Shown piece by piece: positions 1 through 7,677 of a stretch of DNA of 64,000 nt. The position numbers and the translations under genes were made by a program. Under the pieces are notes generated by a model. That model saw only the letters and a program-made list of their open reading frames with translations. It was not told the DNA's origin and made no database searches. Source of the stretch: SAR202 cluster bacterium (GTDB lineage Bacteria > Chloroflexota > Dehalococcoidia > Lucifugimonadales > UBA3495); NCBI GenBank assembly GCA_013204585.1, contig JABMNL010000040.1, forward strand, positions 1 to 64,000, read 5' to 3'. Numbering within the stretch: position 1 is the first letter of the stretch; the number at the start of each line of letters is the position of its first letter.

Positions 1-10
1 CCGCATAAGA

Positions 11-43
11 GCATCCTGGATTCCAGCTTTCGCTGGAATGACG
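11..43 (+). repeat. Short palindromic interspersed repeat, family A
   Basis: The element centres on the inverted arms ATTCCAGC and GCTGGAAT and carries GCATCCTGG on its left. Near-identical copies lie at 24394-24427 (inverted) and 51698-51730. All three are intergenic, as expected for a REP-like or miniature non-autonomous element. Confidence 0.75.
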
Positions 44-68
44 AGGGGTAGGCGTTGGCCCGACAAAC

Positions 69-96
69 ACGTAGGGGCGGGGTTCAAACCCGCCCT
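69..96 (+). repeat. G/C-rich hairpin repeat, family B
   Basis: The sequence begins ACGTAGGGGCGGG and forms a hairpin of GGGCGGG-type against CCCGCCC-type arms around TTCAAA. A fuller copy is at 24147-24178 and a partial one at 44736-44754. It is intergenic and has no coding features. Confidence 0.65.
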
Positions 97-261
97 AGCA
101 ATCGTAAACCACGCTCGTTCCCCCTACATATTCGTGGCCCAGCCGGACTCCCCCAGTGTTGTCTTCGTTTCGACAACCATCCTGGCAAAGAAACAGGGCA
201 CCCCGATGAATCGGGGCACCCCTACAAACGTCGTAAGACCGACCTGACAGTCGGAAGAAAC

Positions 262-1029
262 CTACAGTGCGGCTTCTACCCGTTTGCGGAAATCTTCTCC
301 CGCCAGCCGCATCAGGCCCTGCGACGATACGGTGATGAAATTCGCGCCTAGTTTTATGAACTCGGCCACACCCGCGGCGTCGGCCGGTGAGTTGCCACCA
401 GCTCCCACATGTTTGCCCGAGCCTTTGATTTTGGGTATAACTTGGCTCATCAGGCGTCGCACCTCAGCAGCCCCCGGATTGCCCATGCTTTGCCCCAGGT
501 CACCCGCGGCCACGTGCAGTACGTCAACGCCAGGGACGCTCAGAATCGCGTCCAGGTTGTCAACGGCTTCGGTTTCCTCGACCATGGGAATGACCAGGAC
601 TTGGGAGTTAATCCACTTGGCTGACTCCTCCCTGGTAACGCCGACGCCATAATCATGAGCACGTCCCCCCGCCACACCACGGCGACCCTCAGGATAGTAA
701 CGCGCTGCCTGGGCCACTGATTCAGCGTCCTCGCGGGTGTTGATGTGCGGCACGATTATTCCCTGCACACCACGGTCTAAGAACCGCAGAATCGTGGCAT
801 CAGCATGGTCTGGAATGCGGGCGATGGGGGTGATGCCAAAAACTTCGGCTGCCCGAACCATGTGCTCCACCTGGTCTAGGTCCATCGGGCCGTGTTCGCA
901 GTCAATCATCACAAAGTCATAGCCGATGGCCCCAAAGATCTCGACAATATCGGGGGCGAAACGGCTAACGATTGCGCCGAAGACGACTTTCCCTTCCGCT
1001 AGTTTGGCCTTGGTTGTGTTTGTTCGCAT
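262..1029 (-). CDS. HpcH/HpaI aldolase/citrate lyase family protein
   Basis: Class II metal-dependent pyruvate aldolase family, with a TIM-barrel of about 255 residues, the normal full length. Near the N-terminus the motif DCEHGPMD (about residues 43-50) carries the conserved active-site His. A later AGDLGQSMG corresponds to the family's GPNDL.SLG metal/substrate loop, and GGRAH follows the RGVA segment. Family members cleave 4-hydroxy-2-oxo acids such as 4-hydroxy-2-oxoheptanedioate to pyruvate and an aldehyde, in the cytoplasm. The real substrate cannot be read from sequence. The next minus-strand gene upstream is a flavin monooxygenase whose stop lies 30 bp from this start, so the two are probably co-transcribed and may act in one catabolic route. 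That link is inference. Confidence 0.85.
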   Translation of the reverse strand: MRTNTTKAKLAEGKVVFGAIVSRFAPDIVEIFGAIGYDFVMIDCEHGPMDLDQVEHMVRAAEVFGITPIARIPDHADATILRFLDRGVQGIIVPHINTREDAESVAQAARYYPEGRRGVAGGRAHDYGVGVTREESAKWINSQVLVIPMVEETEAVDNLDAILSVPGVDVLHVAAGDLGQSMGNPGAAEVRRLMSQVIPKIKGSGKHVGAGGNSPADAAGVAEFIKLGANFITVSSQGLMRLAGEDFRKRVEAAL

Positions 1030-1059
1030 AGTTGGTTTTTTCTCCAGGAATTATTAAGG

Positions 1060-2058
1060 TTAAGGTTTCATGGCCTTGCTTGAGTCGTTGGTGAAACCCG
1101 GCATAACGTCTTTGGCGAAGCGGCGCAAAGTAGCAATACCCGCCGGGCTGTTCAGCAGAACGTACTCGACGCCGATGTCACGAAGGTCTTGGATCTTTTG
1201 GCTGACATGGTCCGGCGAGCCATAAATTACCCCAGCTTCGGCACCCTCGCGCGTGTCTTGGAAATTGGCTTGCTGCGCCAAATCTTGGGTCCGGCGGCGG
1301 GCAGCCATGCGCGTCTCAATCGCCTGGTCGTACTCGGCTGCGGAGTCAACGATATTGACGGAGCGGGCCACCGCCACACTCATTGGATCGAAGGTGCGGC
1401 CCAGGGATTCGACCTCCGACTTGAAGAGGGCGACTTCCTGGGTAATCATTTCGAACGAATCGAATTGGCCCAGCAGCATGTTGAAACCCAGTTTGGCGAC
1501 CTGTTTGATGGACCGCGGACTTCCGGCCCCCATCCATAGTTTCGGGTGCGGTTTCTGTACGCTGGACGGCTCGACCACTACCCCGTTGTACTCCCAATAA
1601 GTCCCTTTATGCGACCAAGGTGTATCCGATGTCCAGGCCTTCATCATCACCGCCAAGCACTCCTCAAAGCGGGCGTCCGCTTCCTCCATTGGGATTGAAA
1701 ACCCTTCGAACTCCTTAAGGCGATACCCCTTGCCAATCCCGGCGTCGACCCGGCCGTCCGACAAAAGGTCCAGGGTAGCAATTTGTTCTGCGAGCAAAAC
1801 TGGGTTGTGCCAGGGCAGCACAATGACTGCCGTGCCCAGTCGCAACGTCGTCGTCCGAGCGCCAATCCAGGTGAGCAGATTCAGTGATGCAGATACCTGA
1901 CCGAAGCCGGTGAAGTGATGTTCCACCAGGAAGGTACTGTGGTAGCCCAGTGACTCCGCCTCGACGTTGCGGTCGACAAATTCGCGGAATCCCGCGCCGC
2001 TATCGACGTTGGGTCCACCGCGGCTCGCCTGTGCACTGCCGAACATCCCAAACTGCAT
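1060..2058 (-). CDS. LLM-class flavin-dependent oxidoreductase
   Basis: Luciferase-like monooxygenase fold, 332 residues from the chosen start. MQFGMF begins the first barrel strand, followed by the LVEHHFTGFGQVSASLNLLTW-type segment typical of alkanal-monooxygenase-like enzymes, RLGTAVIVLPWHNP, and the GRVDAGIGKGYR loop that contacts flavin phosphate. The open frame extends to 2103, but the ATG at 2056-2058 is preceded by AGGAGAG at good spacing and begins exactly where family members begin. FMN- or F420-dependent oxidation of an organic substrate is the family role; the substrate is unknown. It probably shares a transcript with the downstream HpcH/HpaI aldolase gene. A second member of this family lies at 38000-39178. 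Confidence 0.85.
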   Translation of the reverse strand: MQFGMFGSAQASRGGPNVDSGAGFREFVDRNVEAESLGYHSTFLVEHHFTGFGQVSASLNLLTWIGARTTTLRLGTAVIVLPWHNPVLLAEQIATLDLLSDGRVDAGIGKGYRLKEFEGFSIPMEEADARFEECLAVMMKAWTSDTPWSHKGTYWEYNGVVVEPSSVQKPHPKLWMGAGSPRSIKQVAKLGFNMLLGQFDSFEMITQEVALFKSEVESLGRTFDPMSVAVARSVNIVDSAAEYDQAIETRMAARRRTQDLAQQANFQDTREGAEAGVIYGSPDHVSQKIQDLRDIGVEYVLLNSPAGIATLRRFAKDVMPGFTNDSSKAMKP

Positions 2059-2141
2059 AATCTCTCCTAAGCTGCTGGCTTTATTACGAAGCCGGTCAGG
2101 CAAATATCGGTAACCGCCAATGGCAAACGACCAATAAAAAT

Positions 2142-2181
2142 AACAAGGGGTCGTCCCGATGCATCGGGACGACCCCTTGTT
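2142..2181 (-). terminator. Rho-independent terminator, 40-nt perfect palindrome
   Basis: Bases 2142-2181 are a perfect inverted repeat with arms AACAAGGGGTCGTCCCGATG and its complement and no unpaired loop. On the minus strand it is followed by ATTTTTATT. It lies 30 bp beyond the stop of the HdrB-like gene, so it ends the sdh transcript. Confidence 0.8.
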
Positions 2182-2211
2182 CGGTCTCGATTTAAACGCG
2201 GCAGTGCCGCC

Positions 2212-3099
2212 TTAGCTGGCTGCTCCGGCCCCAATCTTGGTGAGCAGGGGCTTGGTGCTGACGATGTGGCGCTTCAGGCCCATCGCATCGGGGCTTAGAC
2301 CCATGGCCAGCCCAATGGCCTGGGGCATGTGGAGGATGGGCAGGCCAATCGGCCGACCGGCTTGGGCCGCCGCCTTGGGCTGGAAGCTGTCCAGGTTTAG
2401 GTGGCAAAGCGGGCAGGGCGTAATCATGGCATCGGCGCCCAAGTCTTTGGCCTCGGAGGTGTGCTTGCCAACCATGGCCATTGAGTTGCGCTCGTTGATG
2501 GTCAAGATGGGGAACCCACAGCAGCGGGTCTTGCCAGCAAAGTCCACCACCGTCGCGCCAATGGTCTCGATAATCTTTTCTAAAGCGTCCTGACGTTCAG
2601 GATGGTCTTCAAACTCCAGGGCCTCGGTGGGCCGGACGATATAGCAACCATAGAAGGGCGCCAACCGCATTCCGGCCAACGGGCGGGTAACCAAGCTCAA
2701 TAACTTGTCCAGGCCCACGTCCTCAATCAACACCCAGAGCAGGTGCTTGGGGCGAGCATTTCCCTTGTACTCCAGGCCTTCTTCGGCCAGGAAGGTGTTG
2801 ACCTTGGCCCGATATTCAAGATTCTTTAGCCGGTGATTGGCCTGGCTCATGACCCCCTGACAGGTGCTACAGATGGTCAGTATGGGCAGGTCCAGCGCCT
2901 CGGCCATGGCGAAGGTGCGGGCGTTCAGGGTATCGCCCAGCAACTCGTTCTTCTCTTGCAATACCCCTGCGCCGGTGCAAGACGCGGCGGGCATCTCCTG
3001 AAGCTCAATTCCAAGCTTCTCGCAGATGAGTTTGGCCGCCGGATACAACTCCGGACAACCGCCTCGGGACACACAACCTGGGAAAAAGGCGTACTTCAA
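2212..3099 (-). CDS. HdrB-like cysteine-rich subunit of succinate dehydrogenase (SdhE-type)
   Basis: A 295-residue protein of the heterodisulfide reductase subunit B family with two cysteine-rich (CCG) domains. The first has Cys9, Cys41, Cys77 and Cys80. The second has Cys152, the Cys193-Cys194-Gly pair and the CPLC at 229-232, which is the CX(n)CCG...CXXC pattern that binds the non-cubane iron-sulfur centre. It directly follows sdhA and sdhB on the same strand and no sdhC or sdhD is present. In archaeal and some bacterial 'type E' complexes such a subunit replaces the membrane anchors and passes electrons toward quinone. Alternatives are a thiol:fumarate reductase or a heterodisulfide-like enzyme; position after sdhB favours the SQR assignment. 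Note that SdhE is also the name of an unrelated FAD assembly factor. Confidence 0.85.
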   Translation of the reverse strand: MKYAFFPGCVSRGGCPELYPAAKLICEKLGIELQEMPAASCTGAGVLQEKNELLGDTLNARTFAMAEALDLPILTICSTCQGVMSQANHRLKNLEYRAKVNTFLAEEGLEYKGNARPKHLLWVLIEDVGLDKLLSLVTRPLAGMRLAPFYGCYIVRPTEALEFEDHPERQDALEKIIETIGATVVDFAGKTRCCGFPILTINERNSMAMVGKHTSEAKDLGADAMITPCPLCHLNLDSFQPKAAAQAGRPIGLPILHMPQAIGLAMGLSPDAMGLKRHIVSTKPLLTKIGAGAAS

Positions 3100-3192
3100 A
3101 CCAGTACTCCGTGATTTACCGAATAGGTGAAAACGGTTGGCGGCAGACTAGCGCTGCCCTGACCGTTCTTTTTTCTAAAGTTTGGCAGCGAA

Positions 3193-4161
3193 CTAGCGCT
3201 GTTCTGGCCCTTCCACTTTGTCGAATATCTTACGGATATTCTTGGACTGCGGGAGCTTCTTATGGATGATGGGCGGCATCTTGCCGTGGGTGATTGCCTG
3301 AATGGCAATGGGCGCGTAACCGACCAGGGCCGTTATATTGGTCATACCCACCGACTTGGGCACTAATCTCAGCTCGTCCAGCCAACCGCTGTGCTCAACC
3401 GAGTCGCTGAAGGCCTCGGTGTGACGCGCGCCGTTGGTGTTGTGGAAGCCAGCTTGCAACGCCTGGTCGCGCATGGCCATGATTCGGTCCATCGGAGCGA
3501 CACTCTTGGGGCAGGCTTGGACGCACTCCATACAGCGGGTGCAGTCCCACATGCCCGAGGGTTTATTCAGCTCTTCCAGCCGGTCTTTGGAAACGCCGTT
3601 TTCGTCGCCGTCTCGTGGGTCGGCGGTGAAGCGGTAGGCCTTGGCCAGAGCAGCCGGCCCCAGGAAGGACGGGTCAACCTCTAAGACCGTACAGTCGGAA
3701 AAACATGAGCCGCACATGATGCAGGAGGTAACGTCCGACAAGTGCAGCATGGCCTCGTTGGATGCGATGTACTCGGCCTCTGGCTCGGGGCCTTCGGGCT
3801 TCAAGTACGGCTCGACCTGCATGATTTTGTCCCAGAACCCGTCGAAGTTGACCACCAGGTCTTTAATCACCGGCATGTTACCGGCGGGTTCTATGGTGAT
3901 GACCCCGTCCACGAGCATGTCTTTGGCCTGGGTCTTACAGGCCAGTCCGGCGTGACCGTTAATCCGCACGGCGCAGGAGCCACAGATTGAACTGCGGCAA
4001 GAACAACGCAGGCTGAAGGTGCCGTCTGTGTCTTCGCGGATCTTAATTAGGGCGTCCAACACGGTGCCATTGTCTTCAATGGCTGCCGTGAAGTCCTCCC
4101 AATAAGGCTTGGGGTCGGCGGCTTCTGGATCGAACCTTTGTACCCTTAGCTTGACGTCCAT
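3193..4161 (-). CDS. sdhB: Succinate dehydrogenase/fumarate reductase iron-sulfur subunit
   Basis: A 322-residue iron-sulfur subunit carrying three clusters. The N-terminal ferredoxin domain has the [2Fe-2S] pattern Cys55-X4-Cys60-X2-Cys63-X11-Cys75. Two further motifs, CIMCGSCFSDC and CTRCMECVQACPK, supply the [4Fe-4S] and [3Fe-4S] ligands. Standard SdhB is about 240 residues; the extra C-terminal region of roughly 70 residues resembles that of SQRs that use an HdrB-like subunit. It transfers electrons from the SdhA flavin to the next subunit. The start ATG lies 3 bp after the sdhA stop, so translation is probably coupled. Confidence 0.93.
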   Translation of the reverse strand: MDVKLRVQRFDPEAADPKPYWEDFTAAIEDNGTVLDALIKIREDTDGTFSLRCSCRSSICGSCAVRINGHAGLACKTQAKDMLVDGVITIEPAGNMPVIKDLVVNFDGFWDKIMQVEPYLKPEGPEPEAEYIASNEAMLHLSDVTSCIMCGSCFSDCTVLEVDPSFLGPAALAKAYRFTADPRDGDENGVSKDRLEELNKPSGMWDCTRCMECVQACPKSVAPMDRIMAMRDQALQAGFHNTNGARHTEAFSDSVEHSGWLDELRLVPKSVGMTNITALVGYAPIAIQAITHGKMPPIIHKKLPQSKNIRKIFDKVEGPEQR

Positions 4162-4164
4162 CGG

Positions 4165-5844
4165 CTAGTATTTCCTCTCTTCAGGAGTCCACTGGGTGAT
4201 GCTAACAGGGGCGTAGCTCAGTTCGGGGCCTGACGCTCCTTTCTTGATTACCAAATGCTTCATCCAATTTTCGTCGTCCCGATTGGGATAGTCGGTGCGG
4301 GCCTGGGCCCCACGGCTGTCCTTGCGGTCCAAAGCGCTCATGGCGATGGGGGTGGCGATGTCGAGCATGAAGCCCAACTCCAGCGCAAAGACCAGGTCGG
4401 TGTTGAACACTTTACCCTTGTTCTCAATCGGCACTGTCTCGTAGCGCTTTTCAAGTTCTTTCAGTTCGACAAGGGTTTTCTTCATTCCCTCTTCGTTCCG
4501 ATAGACCGCCAGGTTCCGGTTCATGGACTCGCCCATGCCCAAACGGACAGCGGCAATCCGGTCCCCGTTCTGGGGGCGGTCCAAGAAATCTTGGATACGT
4601 TTTTCTTCGTTGCGCACGGCTTTGTCGACATCGAATTCGACGTAGTCGGTATCCCGACAAGCCGCAGCGGCGTGGTTGCCAGAGCGCTCTCCGAACACGA
4701 TGGTGTCCAACAAGGAGTTGGCTCCCAACCGGTTGCCGCCGTGGACGCTAACACAGGCGCATTCGCCAGCCGCGTACACGCCCTCAAGGTTAGTCTGTCC
4801 ATCAACGTTGGTGCGGATGCCGCCCATGGCGTAGTGCATGCCAGGGCGTATGGGGATGGGCTCTTTAATCATGTCGCAGCCCACTAGGTCGATGCCAATC
4901 TCACGAATCTGGCTGAGCTTCTCCATGATTAGGGCTTCGCCCAAGTGGCGGCAGTCCAAGTAGACGCAGCCGTCGACGCCGTTTCCGGCGTTAATTTCTG
5001 TTTGTTCGGCGCGGGAGACCACATCTCGGGATGCCAACTCCATCATGTTGGGAGCGTACTTTTCCATGAAGCGGTTTCCATCTTTGTCCAGCAGGTAAGC
5101 GCCCTCGCCCCTGGCCGCCTCGGAGATTAGCACTCCGCTCCCAGCCAATGTGGTGGGGTGGTATTGAACCATTTCCATGTCCATGAGTTCGGCCCCGGCA
5201 TTGTAGGCCAAGGCAATACCGTCTCCAGTGCAAATCAGGGCGTTGGTGCTGGGCTCAAATACCCGGCCAAAACCGCCGGTGCAGAAGATTACCCTCTTGG
5301 CCCGGATGGCGTAAATCTGGCCGGTACGAACCTCCAGCGCCATAACACCGCAGATTTTGTTGTCTTCGATAATTAGCGAGGAGACGAACCACTCTTCGTA
5401 GCGACGCACGCCCGACTTGATGAGCTGTTCGAACATGACGTGGAGCAGGGCCTGCCCCGTGAAGTCGCCGACAAAGAAAGTCCGGGCGCGGCGTTGACCG
5501 CCAAAGGCCCGGGTGCCGAGGCGTCCTTCATCGTCACGGTTGAAGGTGACTCCGAAATGCTCCATGTCGATGAGCGCTTGGCCAGCGGCCTTGCACATGA
5601 CTTCAATAGCGTCCTGGTCGCCCAGGAAGTCGCTACCTTTCACAGTGTCATAGGCGTGGTCTTCCCACTCGTCGCCGCGGTCGGTGAGGGCTGCATTAAT
5701 GCCGCCCTGGGCCGCGTTTGAGTGGCTGCGCACCGGATGTACTTTACTGATGATTGCCGTGCTGGCACCTCCGGCACGGGCCGCAATTGCCGCCCGCATT
5801 CCCGCCAGACCTGCACCGATTACCAGGACATCATGCTCGAGCAT
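4165..5844 (-). CDS. sdhA: Succinate dehydrogenase/fumarate reductase flavoprotein subunit
   Basis: 559-residue FAD-dependent catalytic subunit that interconverts succinate and fumarate. Evidence in order: N-terminal dinucleotide fold VLVIGAGLAGMRAA; SHSNAAQGGINAAL, whose His is the covalent FAD attachment point; HPTTLAGSGVLISEAARGEG in the substrate domain; MGGIRTNVDG with the active-site region; GANSLLDTIVFGERSG near the FAD; and a C-terminal helical domain. Length is normal for the family. A GGAGGAAG ribosome-binding site precedes the ATG by 9 nt. It is the first gene of sdhA-sdhB-HdrB-like, so the operon likely starts in the 205-bp gap upstream. Confidence 0.95.
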   Translation of the reverse strand: MLEHDVLVIGAGLAGMRAAIAARAGGASTAIISKVHPVRSHSNAAQGGINAALTDRGDEWEDHAYDTVKGSDFLGDQDAIEVMCKAAGQALIDMEHFGVTFNRDDEGRLGTRAFGGQRRARTFFVGDFTGQALLHVMFEQLIKSGVRRYEEWFVSSLIIEDNKICGVMALEVRTGQIYAIRAKRVIFCTGGFGRVFEPSTNALICTGDGIALAYNAGAELMDMEMVQYHPTTLAGSGVLISEAARGEGAYLLDKDGNRFMEKYAPNMMELASRDVVSRAEQTEINAGNGVDGCVYLDCRHLGEALIMEKLSQIREIGIDLVGCDMIKEPIPIRPGMHYAMGGIRTNVDGQTNLEGVYAAGECACVSVHGGNRLGANSLLDTIVFGERSGNHAAAACRDTDYVEFDVDKAVRNEEKRIQDFLDRPQNGDRIAAVRLGMGESMNRNLAVYRNEEGMKKTLVELKELEKRYETVPIENKGKVFNTDLVFALELGFMLDIATPIAMSALDRKDSRGAQARTDYPNRDDENWMKHLVIKKGASGPELSYAPVSITQWTPEERKY

Positions 5845-5991
5845 GCTTGTCTACTTCCTCCAAATTCGCCTTAACCCTAGTCCAAACTGTCGGGACAGTC
5901 TCCGATTCATTTCCACCGGCAGAGACCGCCACCTATACTACCAAAAAAGGTGTCTCCTATCTAGCTTCCACTAAATACGGCGGCGGATTAT

Positions 5992-6046
5992 CAAACACCG
6001 GGCAAACACCGGGCAAACACCGGGCAACAACCGGGCAATAACCGGG
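5992..6046. repeat. Tandem repeat, five 11-nt units
   Basis: Five head-to-tail copies of CAAACACCGGG, the last two with one or two changes, end just before the stop codon of the NUDIX gene at 6050. It lies in the 205-bp gap between the divergent regions of the NUDIX 3' end and the sdhA promoter. Confidence 0.8.
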
Positions 6047-6049
6047 CGA

Positions 6050-6628
6050 TTACTTGGACAATAACGGCTGGGCCAAAAGCATTGATGCGATGGTCTTTCC
6101 GTCGTTAATCTCGCCGGTCTTGAACATGGCTATTGCCTGACTAAAGGGCAGGCGCACCACCTCGATATTCTCGTCTTCATCGCCTTCCAGCTTGGAGGCT
6201 CTGAGGCCGGTGGCCAGATAGGCGTGCATGTACTCCGTGGCCCAACCGGGAGCAACCCAGAAGCTGGATAGGTGCTGCAGTTTGTCGGCGGTGTAGCCAA
6301 TCTCTTCTTGAAGCTCCCGCAGTACGGCTTCCTCGGATACTTCGCCTTCTTCCACGCCCCCGGCGGGAACCTCTAGAAGGGCTTCCTCCGCTGGCTTCCG
6401 GTATTGGCGCACCAAAATCACGTTGCCGTCTTCGTCCACCGGGACGATGCAAACAGCGTGGGAATGCTCGACGATTTCCCTGGTTGCGCTGCGTCCGCTG
6501 GGCATGCGCACGGTATCCACGCGCAGGTTGAGGATGTTTCCCTCGAAGATACGCTTGGACTCGAGAGTGGGTTCCGAGTGGAAATCGGCCGGTAAATCAC
6601 CGGTGTTTTCAGGAGAATTTTCAGGCAT
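6050..6628 (-). CDS. NUDIX hydrolase, ADP-ribose pyrophosphatase-like
   Basis: 192 residues. The NUDIX box is complete: GGVEEGEVSEEAVLRELQEE, then IGY, matching GX5EX7REUXEEXGU, and it binds the catalytic Mg ions. The N-terminal strand SKRIFEGNILNLRVD and VRQYRKPAEEALLEVPAG place it in the NudF/ADP-ribose diphosphatase branch, which cleaves ADP-ribose to AMP and ribose-5-phosphate. The gene follows NAD kinase with a 2-bp gap, which fits a shared role in NAD(P) turnover. Substrate range in this branch is broad, so ADP-ribose is the likeliest substrate, not a proven one. Confidence 0.88.
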   Translation of the reverse strand: MPENSPENTGDLPADFHSEPTLESKRIFEGNILNLRVDTVRMPSGRSATREIVEHSHAVCIVPVDEDGNVILVRQYRKPAEEALLEVPAGGVEEGEVSEEAVLRELQEEIGYTADKLQHLSSFWVAPGWATEYMHAYLATGLRASKLEGDEDENIEVVRLPFSQAIAMFKTGEINDGKTIASMLLAQPLLSK

Positions 6629-6630
6629 GA

Positions 6631-7473
6631 TTACTGGCCACGGATGCTGAAGCCCAAGCGGCGGGTCAGCGTTCCGAAGAAATAACTGGGCGGATGGGCA
6701 CGCAGGAACCGTGCCCGATAGGGACTCTGCTTCAACTCGACCCGGTCTCCCAGGTCCAGGGGATAGTCCACGTAGCCGTCCACACTCAATATGGCCGGTT
6801 GGTAACCCTCAAGGGTTAGATTAATCTCAGAAGAAGACCGCAGCACCATCGCCGCGCTCAGGCCCATGTGCGCCGCCACTGTCTTTAGCACCATTGCGTT
6901 GGACTCGGGATCAAGGATGGGACCGCCAACGGCCAGGTTGTAACTGGTGCTGCCGGTGGCCGTGGACACGATTACGCCGTCAGCCCGAAAGGTAGTAACA
7001 GGCGCTCCATCAATCACACCGGAAACGGTTACCACCCGTGATACTGCACCCCTGGCCAATACGACGTCGTTCAAAGCATGGTAAGGACCCTCAGTGCCAG
7101 CCCCCTTGGCCTTGAACACCGTGGCCTGCAACATGTTGCGCTCGTCCACCCTTGGATTGCCATTGAAGTAGGAAGGCAGGCGTTCCATTGCCTCGTCGAC
7201 CTGCAGTTCAGTCATGAAGCCCAGACGGCCCATGTTAATGCCGACAATGGGTATTCCGGCTGGCGCGGTAAAGTGCACCGCCCGCAGGATGGTTCCATCG
7301 CCGCCCACTGTAATCACCAGGTCGGTGTTTTTTGCTCTGGGCAGCAGGGTTTCCAAATTCTCAGCGGGAGCCAGCCAGCTACTCTCCGACAGCTTCAAGT
7401 CGTGGAGAATCGCAGTGCTCAAGTCCAAAGCCTCAGGCACCCTGGCGTTGTAGATGATTCCGATGTTTTTCAT
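6631..7473 (-). CDS. nadK: NAD kinase
   Basis: 280-residue ATP-NAD kinase, normal length. The GGDGT motif (residues 57-61) binds ATP and the catalytic Asp. GINMGRLGFMTE follows, and TATGSTSYNLAVGGPILDP in the C-terminal beta domain is the NAD-binding and glycine-rich conserved region. It phosphorylates NAD to NADP in the cytoplasm. The NUDIX hydrolase gene lies 2 bp downstream and is almost certainly co-transcribed. The 204-bp gap upstream to nuoN shows no obvious terminator hairpin. Confidence 0.94.
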   Translation of the reverse strand: MKNIGIIYNARVPEALDLSTAILHDLKLSESSWLAPAENLETLLPRAKNTDLVITVGGDGTILRAVHFTAPAGIPIVGINMGRLGFMTELQVDEAMERLPSYFNGNPRVDERNMLQATVFKAKGAGTEGPYHALNDVVLARGAVSRVVTVSGVIDGAPVTTFRADGVIVSTATGSTSYNLAVGGPILDPESNAMVLKTVAAHMGLSAAMVLRSSSEINLTLEGYQPAILSVDGYVDYPLDLGDRVELKQSPYRARFLRAHPPSYFFGTLTRRLGFSIRGQ

Positions 7474-7677
7474 GGCGTTATTACCGGGCGTTATTTCGGG
7501 TGTTATTAATTAACTGGCTCGTATTTTCTGGGTCTTAATTATGGACTCTTTTCTATTGAATAACCGCTGAATAACTGCCTGGGTAACTCCCCAATCGGGT
7601 AATCCGCCAGTGCAGCGCAAAGGCGGCGAATTGCCCGTCTAACCTAGCACCGGCCTGGAAGGGGTGTCAACGACGGT

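Larger units (their letters stand above)
1..261. other. Intergenic repeat-bearing stretch, no gene seen
   Basis: No convincing gene is visible upstream of the stop of the first minus-strand gene at 262. The stretch holds a palindromic short repeat at 11-43, a G/C-rich hairpin repeat at 69-96, and a small hairpin around 199-217 whose arms read CCCCGAT and ATCGGGG. Short open frames here run through these repeats and have no recognisable protein features, so I treat them as spurious. Confidence 0.6.

Noticed and set aside
38-351. Overlapping short plus-strand open frames at the window start
   Set aside because: They run through the interspersed repeats and into the antisense of the aldolase gene; no family features.
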